Shown piece after piece: positions 55,070 to 64,000 of a stretch of DNA of 64,000 bases (position 1 is its first letter; each line of letters starts with the position of its first letter). Both the position numbers and the translations under genes were made by a program. The stretch covers positions 1 through 64,000 of the forward strand of contig NZ_JAKILB010000013.1 in the NCBI RefSeq assembly GCF_023283895.1, read 5' to 3'. This stretch comes from Shewanella pneumatophori (GTDB lineage: Bacteria > Pseudomonadota > Gammaproteobacteria > Enterobacterales > Shewanellaceae). The notes under the pieces were generated by a model. It did not search any database. It was not told the DNA's origin and worked only from the letters and a program-made list of their open reading frames with translations.

Positions 55070-55075
55070 GCGAGT

Positions 55076-55705
55076 GAAGATTATCGCCGCGCCGCAGTGA
55101 ATCTAGCGCAAACCACCATGCGATCTGAAATCGGTAAGTTAAGTCTTAGCCAAACCTTCTCTGAGCGAGACAGTCTTAACGAGTCTATTGTGCGTGAAAT
55201 TGATAAAGCCTCTGATCCATGGGGCATTAAAGTGCTGCGCTACGAGATTAAAAACATTACCCCGTCACGTAAAGTTATTCATACCCTTGAAAAGCAAATG
55301 GAAGCTGAACGTAGTAAGCGTGCAGAAATCACGTTAGCCAATGCTGAAAAGGCGGCAATGATTAATCTATCTGAAGGTGAGCGCCAAGAGGCAATCAACC
55401 TGTCAGAAGGTGAAAAGCAGCGTCGAATTAACGAGGCAAAGGGTACTGCACAAGAGATTGCCATTGTTGCTCGAGCAAAAGCAGAGGGCATGGAGCTGGT
55501 ATCTGCAGCGTTAGCAAAAGATGGCGGCAACGAAGCGATGAATATGCAGCTTAAAGAGCAGTTTATTGCGCAAGTCGGTAAGATCTTAGGTGAAGCCGAT
55601 GTGTCGGTTGTACCGGCAGAGCTGGCTAAAATCGAAGGTTTTTTTGAAGGCATGGAGCAGGTTACTAGCGCAGTAACAGCCAACTCAGCAAAAGGAGTAC
55701 GCTAA
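55076..55705 (+). pseudogene. SPFH/stomatin gene, 3' fragment
   Basis: The frame resumes with EDYRRAAVNLAQTTMRSEIGK and continues through the rest of the SPFH domain, the alanine/glutamate-rich coiled coil (AEITLANAEKAAMINLSEGERQEAINLSEGEKQ) and the C-terminus. With the 5' fragment it gives about 309 residues, the normal length. A GTG at 55097 might restart translation of a truncated coiled-coil form. It overlaps the intact paralogue by one base, so transcription of that gene may now depend on a promoter in the island. Confidence 0.93.
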
Positions 55706-56646
55706 TGATTGCAGGCATTAATACCGATATGATTGTCATGGCTATTTGGGGCTTAATTTTCGCTATTTTTGTGATTAAGCTGTTTCAGTCGATTCGCTTA
55801 GTTCCAACAAAATCAGCTTACATTGTCGAGCGTTTAGGTAAGTACCACTCAACCTTAGATGCTGGTTTTCATGCGCTAGTACCTTTCGTTGATAAAGTGG
55901 CTTACATCCACGACCTCAAAGAGGAAACTATTGATGTACCACCACAGGAGTGTTTCTCTTGTGATGAAGTCAATGTTGAAGTTGATGGGGTTATCTATAT
56001 CTCTGTGGTTGATCCGGTTAAGGCAAGTTACGGAGTGACGGATTACCGCTATGCTGCTATTCAGCTGGCACAAACCACGACTCGAAGCGTGATTGGTACG
56101 CTAGATTTAGACCGTACCTTTGAAGAGCGTGATGTCATCAGCGCTAAAGTAGTTGAAGTGCTAGATCAAGCCGGTGCTATGTGGGGTATTCGGGTACATC
56201 GTTACGAGATTAAAAATATTACGCCACCAGAAACGGTTAAAAACGCTATGGAAATGCAAGTAAATGCCGAGCGTGAGCGCCGTGCACTACTGGCAAAAAG
56301 TGAAGGTGATAAACAGAGTAAAATTAACCGCTCTGAGGGTATTAAAACCGAAACCATTAACCACTCTGAAGGTGAAATGCAACGTCGTATCAACGAGGCT
56401 GAAGGTAAAGGTGAAGAGATCTTAACCATTGCTCGAGCAACCGCTGAGTCGATTGAGCGTATGGCTACCGTAATTGCCGCACCGGGCGGCAAAAATGTAG
56501 TACGTATGCAGTTGGGTGCTCAGTATCTAAAGCAGCTTGATGGTGTTAGTTCTGGCGAAAGCAAAGTTATTTTGCCTGGTAACATGATGGACTTTGACCA
56601 TTGGATGAACAGCATAGGTTTGGAAGAAACACCAAAACCAAAGTAA
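55705..56646 (+). CDS. SPFH/stomatin-like protein (intact paralogue)
   Basis: The 313-aa protein has an N-terminal membrane helix (MIVMAIWGLIFAIFVIKLF), an SPFH/Band 7 domain (SAYIVERLGKYHSTLDAGFH to IRVHRYEIKNITPP) and a long coiled coil with NxSEG repeats. Family members form oligomers in membrane microdomains. It lies in an operon with NfeD and the split paralogue, overlapping the latter by one base. The island has separated it from its native upstream promoter. Confidence 0.94.
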   Translation: MIAGINTDMIVMAIWGLIFAIFVIKLFQSIRLVPTKSAYIVERLGKYHSTLDAGFHALVPFVDKVAYIHDLKEETIDVPPQECFSCDEVNVEVDGVIYISVVDPVKASYGVTDYRYAAIQLAQTTTRSVIGTLDLDRTFEERDVISAKVVEVLDQAGAMWGIRVHRYEIKNITPPETVKNAMEMQVNAERERRALLAKSEGDKQSKINRSEGIKTETINHSEGEMQRRINEAEGKGEEILTIARATAESIERMATVIAAPGGKNVVRMQLGAQYLKQLDGVSSGESKVILPGNMMDFDHWMNSIGLEETPKPK

Positions 56647-56707
56647 ATGCGCGATAAAATTATGTCGCCATGTTTGTTTAGCAATTGCTATCGCTAACGA
56701 AAAAATG

Positions 56708-56746
56708 AAAGTGTTAGTCCTTATATGGGGTTAACACTTTTTTTTG
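56708..56746 (+). terminator. Terminator of the SPFH operon
   Basis: AAAGTGTTA / TAACACTTT arms with a 15-nt loop are followed by a run of T. Confidence 0.85.
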
Positions 56747-56798
56747 GCGTTAGTTAAGCTAGGTATAATTTATACTGATTGATATTAAAGGTAGGCAG

Positions 56799-57212
56799 AT
56801 GGCATTTGATGATAAGTTCCGCCTTAGCAGTCATGCGGTGATTATTAAGCAAGATGGGTCAGAGCCCAAAGTGCTATTGCTTAAAGCGACTTATGGTAAT
56901 TGTGATTGGGGTTTACCTGGTGGGGCATTAGAGCCTGGGGAAACAATTCACGATGCCTTGCTGCGAGAATGTTTAGAGGAGCTTGGTGTAGCGGTTAAAG
57001 TCAACTATCTTAGCGGCGTTTACTATCATCAAGCTTATGAGTCACAAGCGTTTATCTTTAAGTGTGAGTTGCCTCCTGCCGCAAATATTATGTTGAGTGA
57101 TGAGCACAGCGAGTACCGCTTTATACCTGTGTCTAGCCTTAGTGTTGTGCAAAAGCAGCGAATTGAAGATTGTTTAAATTATAATGGCGTGGTGATAAGC
57201 CGTAGGTTCTAG
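56799..57212 (+). CDS. Nudix hydrolase
   Basis: The 137-aa protein carries a complete Nudix box, GALEPGETIHDALLRECLEELGV (GX5EX7REUXEEXGU), about residues 48-70. Nudix enzymes hydrolyse nucleoside diphosphate-linked compounds; the exact substrate cannot be inferred. It is monocistronic and convergent with the GGDEF/EAL gene. Confidence 0.92.
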   Translation: MAFDDKFRLSSHAVIIKQDGSEPKVLLLKATYGNCDWGLPGGALEPGETIHDALLRECLEELGVAVKVNYLSGVYYHQAYESQAFIFKCELPPAANIMLSDEHSEYRFIPVSSLSVVQKQRIEDCLNYNGVVISRRF

Positions 57213-57335
57213 CCTTAGTCACTTACGGCTTTTGTCGTTTGGCATTTTAGGGTATTTCAGTTTGTTGCTTTAGCTACTTAGTTTGTTATTTAAGTTAAGC
57301 ACTGAAAATTAGCATCTAAAATAACTACTTTGCAG

Positions 57336-59408
57336 TTATATCACCTTGAGAGTGTGATTATTCTGCTGCACTAACTTTTGATGTAATTCCTGATATTTCT
57401 CGCCAATGATAAGTAACTCATCAAAAGCTGCAGGCTTGCTAATTAAAAAGCCCTGAGCGTAATCACACATCATAAAGCAGAGTTCATCTAGCTGTTTTTG
57501 GGTTTCAACTCCCTCGGCAATCACTTGTATACCTAACGCATGTGCCATCTCAATGGTCGCGATGATCAGCTCTTTACTCTTATCATCCTTATTCATATCG
57601 TTGATAAAGCTGCGATCGATCTTAAGGATTTTAAACGGGTAAGTGCGCAAGTAACTTAGTGATGAGTAGCCTGTACCAAAGTCATCCATAGAGATACAAA
57701 AGCCTGCTTTACTCAATTGCATTAGGGCATCTAAGGTATAAGCATGGCCACTCAGCAGCACGCCTTCGGTGATTTCTAGCTCTAAATCTGCTGGTTTCAT
57801 CCCTAGCTCAGCGACCTTGTCTTTAATTGATTGTACTAGGTTTGGGTTTCTAAACTGTCTAGGTGATAAGTTGATTGCCACCCTAAAGTTATCATTAAAT
57901 GTTTGTTGCCAGATGCGTGCTGCTTCAAGTGAGCGCTGCAAAATAAAATCACCCATAGGCTCAATCACACCGGTTTGCTCGGCAATAGGAATAAACTCTG
58001 CTGGTGACACACTGCCCAATGTCGGGTTATCCCAGCGCAGGAGTGCCTCGGCTCCCATAATTGTGCCGTCACGAATGTCGAGCTGAATTTGGTAATGTAC
58101 CGTGAGCTCATTGCGATCTAAAGCGCCATGGATCTGCTCCTCAATGGCTAGGCGACGAGATACCTCTTTGTTCATTGCATGGGTGAAGTATGAATAGGTA
58201 TTTCGGCCAATACTTTTTGTGTGGTACATGGCGGAGTCTGCGTTGCGCAGCAGCTCTGATGGGGTTTTACCGTCATTGGGGTAAATCGCAATACCAATAC
58301 TGGCCGTCAAAATCAGTTGGCGGTTATCAATGTAAAACGGCTTTCTAAAGCCTGCAATAAGGTTTTCAGCCAAAGGCTGGGCATCATTGGCGCTTGAGAG
58401 TCCGTCGAGCAAAATAATAAATTCGTCGCCACCTAAGCGGCCAACAGTGTCTTCAGCGCGAGTGGCTTTGAGTAATCGTTCTGATGCAGTGATAAGCAGT
58501 TGGTCTCCGGCTTCATGGCCGAGTGAGTCATTAATCTTTTTAAAATCGTCGAGGTCTAAAAAAATCACCGCAATCATCTGCTCGTTGCGTTCACTGGCCT
58601 CAACCAGTTGTTCAAGTCTTTTTAAGGCTAAAAAGCGGTTGGGTAGATCGGTTAATGTGTCGTAATGAGCTTGATGACGAATAAGTGCCTCAGCTTCTAA
58701 ACGTTCGCTATTATCGTAAAAAGAGATCACTGCGCCTTTATGTTGCTCACCTAAGTCCAGAGGTTGTGACTTGTATTCAACAGGAAAGCTACTGCCGTCT
58801 GCGCGCCAAAATGTGTCCTCTTTAATATCCTGAATGGTAAGGTCTATACAACTTTGAGCGGCATTTTTATCGATGATTTGTCGCATATTGATGTTAAGCA
58901 GATCGGCTGGGGTGCTATAGCCCAATAACAGAGCGCATTGCGGGTTGGCATAGATACAGGTGCCAGTGCTGTCTACAGCGTAAACCGCTACGGCGGCAGA
59001 GTCTAAAATTGCTGATAACAGTTGGCCGTTTTCTTGTGGCTGCTCAAGTTTTGAAGTGCGCGATAACTCGTTGCTAAGGTGTTGGCTTAATTGCTGGACT
59101 TTGGATTCGAGCTTACCCAGCGGATCGTGGCCATGCTCAGATTCTGTTTTATGATTTTGCGGCATTAAAAAGCTACTGGCGATGTGCGTGCTGAGTTGAG
59201 AAACTCGACTCGATTGTTGACGGAATCTCAGCCAAACACCCGCAGCAATAACTATGTTAGCTGCCAGGAATAAAGGAATAATTAATTCAAGCGTAGCTTG
59301 CTGCTGAAACAAGTTTAATGTCCAAAATATGCCGGTAACTAGTGATGCGATAAGCATGGCAAGAGATAAGTGAGTAAGAGTAATTGGCTGCTTTTTATTT
59401 GTTTGCAT
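57336..59408 (-). CDS. PAS-GGDEF-EAL membrane protein
   Basis: The 690-aa protein has two N-terminal membrane helices (SLAMLIASLVTGIFWTLNLF and LIIPLFLAANIVIAAGVWL), a PAS domain at about 125-235, a GGDEF domain with RLGGDEFIILLD, and an EAL domain with GAEALLRW and IKIDRSFINDMN. The signature residues of both catalytic domains are intact, so it could make or degrade cyclic-di-GMP. The sensed signal is unknown. It is the only gene in its unit. Confidence 0.93.
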   Translation of the reverse strand: MQTNKKQPITLTHLSLAMLIASLVTGIFWTLNLFQQQATLELIIPLFLAANIVIAAGVWLRFRQQSSRVSQLSTHIASSFLMPQNHKTESEHGHDPLGKLESKVQQLSQHLSNELSRTSKLEQPQENGQLLSAILDSAAVAVYAVDSTGTCIYANPQCALLLGYSTPADLLNINMRQIIDKNAAQSCIDLTIQDIKEDTFWRADGSSFPVEYKSQPLDLGEQHKGAVISFYDNSERLEAEALIRHQAHYDTLTDLPNRFLALKRLEQLVEASERNEQMIAVIFLDLDDFKKINDSLGHEAGDQLLITASERLLKATRAEDTVGRLGGDEFIILLDGLSSANDAQPLAENLIAGFRKPFYIDNRQLILTASIGIAIYPNDGKTPSELLRNADSAMYHTKSIGRNTYSYFTHAMNKEVSRRLAIEEQIHGALDRNELTVHYQIQLDIRDGTIMGAEALLRWDNPTLGSVSPAEFIPIAEQTGVIEPMGDFILQRSLEAARIWQQTFNDNFRVAINLSPRQFRNPNLVQSIKDKVAELGMKPADLELEITEGVLLSGHAYTLDALMQLSKAGFCISMDDFGTGYSSLSYLRTYPFKILKIDRSFINDMNKDDKSKELIIATIEMAHALGIQVIAEGVETQKQLDELCFMMCDYAQGFLISKPAAFDELLIIGEKYQELHQKLVQQNNHTLKVI

Positions 59409-59778
59409 GGCTTTGCTCCTAGAATGTCGGTGGACAATTAACGATAAATAATCGTTGTAAGCTGCGGTGACGTTTGGAGCTAATGCATAGATAGCGAGTG
59501 GACTGGATAACCCAAGTAGTGCTAAAGCGAGTGATAAGGGTGAGGGGGCCGTATAGATAAGTCATGTTTAGTCCTTTAAGCACGCAGTAAATCAAATCCG
59601 TTGATTACCTCTTGCAATTAAGTATAGGACTTTAAAAGCGAAATAGTAAATCATGCTAACGTATACAAAACATCCATTTGAATCATAAGTATTTTTCATT
59701 GGAAAAATGCGTTTTGCTGGTTAGACTCTAGGCGGAAAGTATATCGACACGCCTTTATAAATTGAGTTAGAGCAAACT
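59409..59778. other. Intergenic region between divergent GGDEF/EAL and RidA-family genes
   Basis: About 370 bp with no gene supported. AGGAGCAAAG on the minus strand is the ribosome site of the GGDEF/EAL gene. No regulatory motif was recognised. Confidence 0.5.
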
Positions 59779-60132
59779 ATGACTATTGAAAGAATTGAAA
59801 CTGCAGCCCGTATGAGTCGCATTGTTAAGCATAACGGCACTATTTATCTATGTGGCCAAGTGGCTAAAGATGCAGAGCAAGATATTACTGAGCAAACTCG
59901 TACCATGCTGGAAAAAGTCGATGCTTTGCTTGAGCAAGCTGGCAGCGACAGAGAGCATATCTTGTCGGCAACGATATACATAAAAGACATGCAATACTTT
60001 GCTGCGATGAACGCAGTTTGGGATGCCTGGGTGCCTGAGGGTTTTGCGCCAGCTCGTGCTTGTGTTGAAGCTAAGATGGCCCGTGAAGCCTTGTTGGTAG
60101 AGATTTCTGTAGTTGCTGCAGAAAAAGCATAA
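59779..60132 (+). CDS. RidA-family protein (YoaB-like)
   Basis: The 117-aa protein has the YjgF/YER057c/UK114 fold. Its sequence (MTIERIETAARMSRIVKHNGTIYLCGQV; MNAVWDAWVPEG; PARACVEAKM) is closer to E. coli YoaB than to RidA itself. The arginine in PARACVEA matches the conserved position used by RidA deaminases. The likely role is removal of reactive enamine/imine intermediates. Confidence 0.9.
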   Translation: MTIERIETAARMSRIVKHNGTIYLCGQVAKDAEQDITEQTRTMLEKVDALLEQAGSDREHILSATIYIKDMQYFAAMNAVWDAWVPEGFAPARACVEAKMAREALLVEISVVAAEKA

Positions 60133-60262
60133 TTGCTTAGTGGTTGCCAAGGCGACGTGTCGCTTTGGCAATCGCATGATTTTCCCCATCGCGATCTCGC
60201 ATATTCTATCCTGAGCTTCTCTGCATCTGTTATACTGCCCGCCTGATTTTTTGGAGGCAATA

Positions 60263-62428
60263 ATGGACGTATCTTCTTTACTCGACGGCCTAAATGATAA
60301 GCAGCGCGAAGCTGTTGGTGCACCGCAATCTAGCATGCTAGTGCTAGCGGGCGCAGGTAGTGGCAAAACGCGGGTGTTAACCCACAGAATTGCTTGGTTA
60401 ATGCAGGTTGAACAGCAAAGCCCTTACGCTATTTTGGCGGTAACCTTTACCAATAAAGCGGCTAAGGAGATGCGCGAGCGCGTTGAAAAAGTGGCTGGTG
60501 GCAATATGAGCCGCATGTGGATTGGTACATTCCACGGTTTAGCTCATCGGTTACTGCGCACCCATTACAAAGATGCCAATCTGCCTGAAAGCTTTCAAAT
60601 TTTAGATTCAGACGATCAATTGCGTCTAATCAAACGTATTTTAAAAAGCCTTAACTTGGACGAGAAGCAATATCCGCCAAGACAAGCACAAGGCTATATC
60701 AATGGTAAGAAAGACTTAGGTCTGCGCCCATCGCACATCGATGCCGGTGGCTTTCCAATTGAGCAAAATCTGCTAAAGATTTATCAAATCTATCAAGACT
60801 CGTGCGATCGTGCAGGCTTGGTCGACTTTGCTGAAATTCTGCTAAGAGCTCACGAATTGTGGCTTAACAAACCGCATATTTTGGATCACTACCAAGATAG
60901 ATTTAAGCACATTTTGGTGGACGAATTCCAAGATACCAACGCCATTCAATACGCGTGGATCCGTGTGCTTGCTGGCTCGACTGCCAATGTGATGATTGTT
61001 GGTGATGATGACCAGTCTATTTACGGTTGGCGTGGTGCACAGGTTGAGAACTTACATAAGTTTTTAGCTGACTTCCCAGCAGCACAAACCATTCGATTAG
61101 AACAAAACTACCGTTCTAGCGGCAATATTCTAAATGCATCGAACGAGTTGATTGCCAATAACCCAGATCGTATGGGTAAAAAGCTATGGACCGACGATAA
61201 AGACGGTGAGCCAATTGGTCTTTACTGTGCTTTTAACGAAATGGACGAAGCACGCTTTATTGTTGGCCGTATTACCGACTGGCAAGACGAAGGTGGCAAG
61301 TTAGAAGATTGCGCGATTTTATATCGCTCTAACGCTCAGTCGCGAGTATTGGAAGAAGCGTTGCTGCATAAAGGTATCGCTTACCGCATTTATGGCGGCT
61401 TACGTTTCTTCGAACGCCAAGAAATTAAAGATGCCATGGGTTACTTGCGTCTGATTAATAACAAGAATGACGATGCAGCCTTTGAGCGTGTGGTGAATAC
61501 ACCGACTCGTGGTATTGGCGACCGCACCTTAGAGATTATTCGTACCACAGCGCGCCAACAAGAGATGACCTTGTGGGAAGCAAGTATTCGCTTACTTGAA
61601 GAGAAAGTGCTGGCTGGTCGTGCTGCTAATGCAGTACGTGGCTTTATGGACTTGATTATTGCTATGCGTATGGACACAGACGAGCAGTCTTTGCACCGCA
61701 TGACAGATCATGTCATCCAAACTTCAGGCCTTAAGGCGATGTACGAAGCGGAGAAGAGTGAAAAAGCGCGTGCTCGCGTAGAGAACTTAGAAGAGTTAGT
61801 AACGGCTGCGCGTAGCTTTGTGATGCCAGAAGATCTTGAAGATATGGGCGAGTTAAATGCCTTTTTATCTCATGCGGCACTTGAAGCGGGTGAAGGTCAG
61901 GCGGATGAGTTTACCGATGCGGTGCAGCTAATGACATTGCACTCAGCCAAAGGTCTAGAGTTCCCAATGGTGTTTATGGCAGGGGTGGAAGAAGGATTAT
62001 TCCCAAGCCAAATGGCAATAGATGAAGGTGATCGCCTCGATGAAGAGCGCCGTCTTTGTTATGTGGGTATGACCCGCGCCATGCAAAAGCTTTATATCAC
62101 CTATGCTGAATCACGCCGTATCTATGGTCGTGAAAGCTTTGCAAGGCCATCGCGTTTTGTTAAGGAGATCCCTGAGCAATACGTACAAGAGATCCGCATG
62201 CGTACTCAAGTCTCTGCCCCTGCAGTGAGTACACGCTTTGGTAAGCAAGACGACGCCTTTAATGATTCTGGTTTTAAGATTGGCCAACGTGTTATGCACC
62301 CTAAGTTTGGTGAAGGCACTGTGACTAATTATGAAGGTAGCGGTGCCCAAGCGCGTATTCAAGTTAACTTTCTTGATGTCGGTAGTAAGTGGTTAGTGAT
62401 CGCTTACGCCCGTTTAGAAACCCTGTAA
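60263..62428 (+). CDS. uvrD: DNA helicase II
   Basis: UvrD unwinds DNA 3'-5' in nucleotide excision and mismatch repair. The 721-aa length matches E. coli (720). MDVSSLLDGLNDKQREAVGAP starts the protein. Walker A is LAGAGSGKTRVLTHR, then VDEFQDTNAIQYAW, GDDDQSIYGWRGAQ, and the C-terminal Tudor-like FGEGTVTNYEGSG. ATG 60263 follows TTGGAGG; an upstream in-frame start at 60251 is rejected. No clear LexA box was found upstream. A hairpin CTCTGGCTAAG / CTTAGCCAGAG (62443-62471) followed by GTTTT ends the gene. Confidence 0.97.
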   Translation: MDVSSLLDGLNDKQREAVGAPQSSMLVLAGAGSGKTRVLTHRIAWLMQVEQQSPYAILAVTFTNKAAKEMRERVEKVAGGNMSRMWIGTFHGLAHRLLRTHYKDANLPESFQILDSDDQLRLIKRILKSLNLDEKQYPPRQAQGYINGKKDLGLRPSHIDAGGFPIEQNLLKIYQIYQDSCDRAGLVDFAEILLRAHELWLNKPHILDHYQDRFKHILVDEFQDTNAIQYAWIRVLAGSTANVMIVGDDDQSIYGWRGAQVENLHKFLADFPAAQTIRLEQNYRSSGNILNASNELIANNPDRMGKKLWTDDKDGEPIGLYCAFNEMDEARFIVGRITDWQDEGGKLEDCAILYRSNAQSRVLEEALLHKGIAYRIYGGLRFFERQEIKDAMGYLRLINNKNDDAAFERVVNTPTRGIGDRTLEIIRTTARQQEMTLWEASIRLLEEKVLAGRAANAVRGFMDLIIAMRMDTDEQSLHRMTDHVIQTSGLKAMYEAEKSEKARARVENLEELVTAARSFVMPEDLEDMGELNAFLSHAALEAGEGQADEFTDAVQLMTLHSAKGLEFPMVFMAGVEEGLFPSQMAIDEGDRLDEERRLCYVGMTRAMQKLYITYAESRRIYGRESFARPSRFVKEIPEQYVQEIRMRTQVSAPAVSTRFGKQDDAFNDSGFKIGQRVMHPKFGEGTVTNYEGSGAQARIQVNFLDVGSKWLVIAYARLETL

Positions 62429-62442
62429 TACCCAGCGTTTAA

Positions 62443-62476
62443 CTCTGGCTAAGTGATCGGCTTAGCCAGAGGTTTT
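62443..62476 (+). terminator. Terminator of uvrD
   Basis: Perfect 11-bp arms CTCTGGCTAAG / CTTAGCCAGAG with a 7-nt loop are followed by GTTTT. Confidence 0.88.
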
Positions 62477-62593
62477 AGCCGATAAAATAACCACTCATTT
62501 TATTTATCTCAATACTGGTTGAATACTGTTACAGCTCAGTCATAATGCGGTTACAAAACTAAAGGCCGTAGACGTTGTAGGAGAGCCTAATAC

Positions 62594-63460
62594 ATGAGTT
62601 TAAGGGATAAACTAGACGTTTATATGCGACTCGCGCGTATAGACCGTCCCATTGGTACTTTGTTGTTATTGTGGCCATGTTTAATGGCGTTAACCTTTGC
62701 TGCTGGTGGCTTACCAGATCTGAAAGTGTTTGTGATCTTTGTGATTGGCGTTGTTGTTATGCGCGCATGTGGCTGCATTATCAACGACTATGCCGATAGA
62801 GATTTAGATGCCCATGTTGAGCGCACCAAAGCGCGGCCGCTAACCAGTGGCGAGATCTCTAGCAAAGAAGCGTTATTGCTGTTTGCTGCCATGGCGCTGT
62901 TTGCCTTCTGCCTTGTACTCATGCTGAATCCACTTGTAGTGCAACTTTCAGTGGTTGGTATTATTCTGACCATCATTTATCCCTTCACCAAGCGCTATAC
63001 CAATATGCCACAGATGTTTTTGGGCACGGTATGGAGTTGGTCTATCCCAATGGCTTATGCCGCCCAAACTGGCACAGTGCCTGTTGAGGCTTGGTGGTTA
63101 TTTGCTGCAAACTGGTGCTGGACGGTTGCGTACGACACTATGTACGCCATGGTGGACCGTGATGATGATTTAAAGATAGGTATTAAATCTACTGCGATTT
63201 TATTTGGCCGTTATGATCGACAAATCATCGGCGGCTTTCAGCTTGCGGCATTAACTTGCTTTATTATTGCGGGTCTAGAAGCTGAGCGTGGCGCTATTTA
63301 CGCTTTAGGTATTTTAGCCTTTATCGGCTTTGGTGCTTACCAACAAAAGCTTATTTTTGGTCGAGATCGCGCAGCGTGTTTTACTGCCTTTTTAAATAAT
63401 AGCTGGGCCGGTTTAGTATTATTTGCGGCATTAACCTTAGATTACCTTATCTTAGGTTAG
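62594..63460 (+). CDS. ubiA: 4-hydroxybenzoate octaprenyltransferase
   Basis: UbiA attaches the polyprenyl tail to 4-hydroxybenzoate in ubiquinone synthesis, in the inner membrane. The 288-aa length matches E. coli (290). The Asp-rich motif CGCIINDYADRDLDAHVERTKARPL (about 60-84) and the second motif YDTMYAMVDRDDDLKIGIKST (about 182-202) are intact, along with several membrane helices. GGAGAGCC precedes the ATG. A terminator follows. chorismate lyase (ubiC) is not in the window. Confidence 0.96.
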   Translation: MSLRDKLDVYMRLARIDRPIGTLLLLWPCLMALTFAAGGLPDLKVFVIFVIGVVVMRACGCIINDYADRDLDAHVERTKARPLTSGEISSKEALLLFAAMALFAFCLVLMLNPLVVQLSVVGIILTIIYPFTKRYTNMPQMFLGTVWSWSIPMAYAAQTGTVPVEAWWLFAANWCWTVAYDTMYAMVDRDDDLKIGIKSTAILFGRYDRQIIGGFQLAALTCFIIAGLEAERGAIYALGILAFIGFGAYQQKLIFGRDRAACFTAFLNNSWAGLVLFAALTLDYLILG

Positions 63461-63504
63461 TCGATTACTCGTGACCATTCACTAACCATTGAGCGCCTGC
63501 AATA

Positions 63505-63536
63505 GCCTGCAATAGCCTACTATTGCAGGCGTTTTT
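63505..63536 (+). terminator. Terminator of ubiA
   Basis: GCCTGCAATA / TATTGCAGGC perfect arms with a 6-nt loop are followed by GTTTTTG. The left arm is also directly duplicated just upstream (63495-63505 region). Confidence 0.9.
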
Positions 63537-63625
63537 GTATAAAAACCTTTTATGTCTATAAATCCCTCTCTTAAATCCTGACTATACTTAATCTGAACGA
63601 AGGTTATATCTCTAGGTATAACACT

Positions 63626-63649
63626 ACTGCAATGAAGGATCATTGCAGT
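63626..63649. promoter_or_regulatory. Hairpin in the leader of the last gene
   Basis: ACTGCAATG / CATTGCAGT perfect 9-bp arms with a 6-nt loop lie ~95 bp upstream of the final reading frame, with no T-run. It may be a regulatory leader structure; no known riboswitch consensus was recognised. Confidence 0.4.
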
Positions 63650-63742
63650 GACATATTCATAGAGTAAGTTTATTTACAGCGCGAGCCGGTAGGGCTTTGC
63701 ACCCATATGCAACAAATGGATTTGATCGCTGCGGAGGGATTT

Positions 63743-64000
63743 ATGTCATCTTGGATCACGGCGTATGAAGCCGGGCAATGGGCTGATTACGAGCTAGCTT
63801 TACTGCTTATTGCAGCAGTTATTTTAGTGTTTTGGTTATTGTTTTCTTACTTTAAACCGCAAGGCTTTGTTGCTTGGTCGCTGGCGGTGATTAGTTGTGT
63901 GGCATTGAGTGGCTTATGCCTTGCTAGCCGAGTCGATGCGTTGCAGCTCAACTCATTACTAACCAAAGGCCGCAATATAGAAGTGCTTAACGGCAACTAT
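63743..64000 (+). CDS. Membrane protein, partial (runs off the window)
   Basis: From ATG 63743, preceded by GGAGGGATTT, an open frame of 86 codons continues to the last base. It encodes MSSWITAYEAGQWADYE followed by two hydrophobic helices (LALLLIAAVILVFWLLFSYF and VAWSLAVISCVALSGLCLA). I recognise no family from this part. The frame, ribosome site and membrane pattern support a real gene. Confidence 0.75.
   Translation, partial: MSSWITAYEAGQWADYELALLLIAAVILVFWLLFSYFKPQGFVAWSLAVISCVALSGLCLASRVDALQLNSLLTKGRNIEVLNGNY

Larger units (their letters stand above)
35133..55075. mobile_element. ~19.9-kb multi-recombinase island inserted in an SPFH gene
   Basis: The host gene is split precisely: codons before 35133 and after 55075 join in frame (ASYGI + EDYRRAAV) as in the intact paralogue next door (ASYGVTDYRYAA). 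The ends are imperfect inverted repeats starting TTATAG at 35133 and CTATAA at 55064-55069. Flanking 6-mers differ (GGTATT left, GCGAGT right), which suggests coupling sequences rather than a target duplication. Core genes (three tyrosine-recombinase-type proteins, two small proteins, a helicase) fill the left 9 kb. The right 11 kb is cargo including a Shango-type defence operon and integron-type cassettes. Confidence 0.93.

Noticed and set aside
60133..60262. LexA box upstream of uvrD
   Set aside because: CTGTTATACTGCC is present but does not satisfy CTGT-N8-ACAG.
63650..63742. Cyclic-di-GMP (GEMM) riboswitch in the leader of the last gene
   Set aside because: GCCGGTAGGG and GCACCC stretches are suggestive, but the conserved GEMM core and receptor elements are absent.

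Overview
The window looks like a chromosomal segment of a Shewanella-type gammaproteobacterium. The evidence is inference from content: a selenocysteine formate dehydrogenase with its own Sec machinery, an outer-membrane OmcA/MtrC-type multihaem cytochrome, and purHD, zntR-permease, uvrD and ubiA neighbourhoods typical of that group. No database search was possible.

Layout. 1-3280: purD and purH on the minus strand, with a tandem array of decayed copies of the purD 3' end at the window edge. 3508-6077: a MerR/ZntR-type regulator with a textbook 20-bp-spacer operator, a metal permease with a Cys-rich linker, and a DCC-family protein. 6898-18849: a compact formate/selenium module with fdnG (in-frame UGA read as Sec), fdnH, fdnI, fdhE, selA, selB, tRNA-Sec (antisense to the selB 3' end), fdhD, a YedE/FdhT-like transporter and a TusA-like partner. 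The 3' end of the last gene is repeated twice more downstream. 19271-34809: ordinary chromosomal genes, namely a YebC-family protein, two LysR regulators, an NTF2-like protein, an outer-membrane multihaem lipoprotein, an EmrAB-type efflux pair, a GNAT, a radical SAM protein, an MscS channel, uridine phosphorylase next to a Tsx-like porin, and NfeD.

35133-55075: a ~19.9-kb mobile island that splits an SPFH/stomatin gene. Its two halves (34833-35132 and 55076-55705) join in frame to about 309 residues. The island ends are imperfect inverted repeats beginning TTATAG, with different 6-bp flanks, as expected of tyrosine-recombinase elements with coupling sequences. The left half carries three consecutive large tyrosine-recombinase-type proteins, two small coiled-coil/HTH proteins and a RecD-like helicase, resembling multi-recombinase elements (Tn554-like or gamma-mobile-trio-like). 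The right half is cargo: a VasI-like secreted protein, a small integron-type cassette cluster with two convincing attC sites but no integron integrase (GNAT and an unknown 252-aa protein), and a three-gene TerB / P-loop ATPase / Lhr-like helicase operon that matches the Shango anti-phage system. Phased short repeats, inverted TTTGAT arrays and a ~175-bp dispersed repeat whose hairpin shows compensatory changes sit at the module borders.

55705-64000: chromosome resumes with a second SPFH protein, a Nudix hydrolase, a GGDEF/EAL protein, a RidA-family protein, uvrD, ubiA and the start of a membrane protein that runs off the window.
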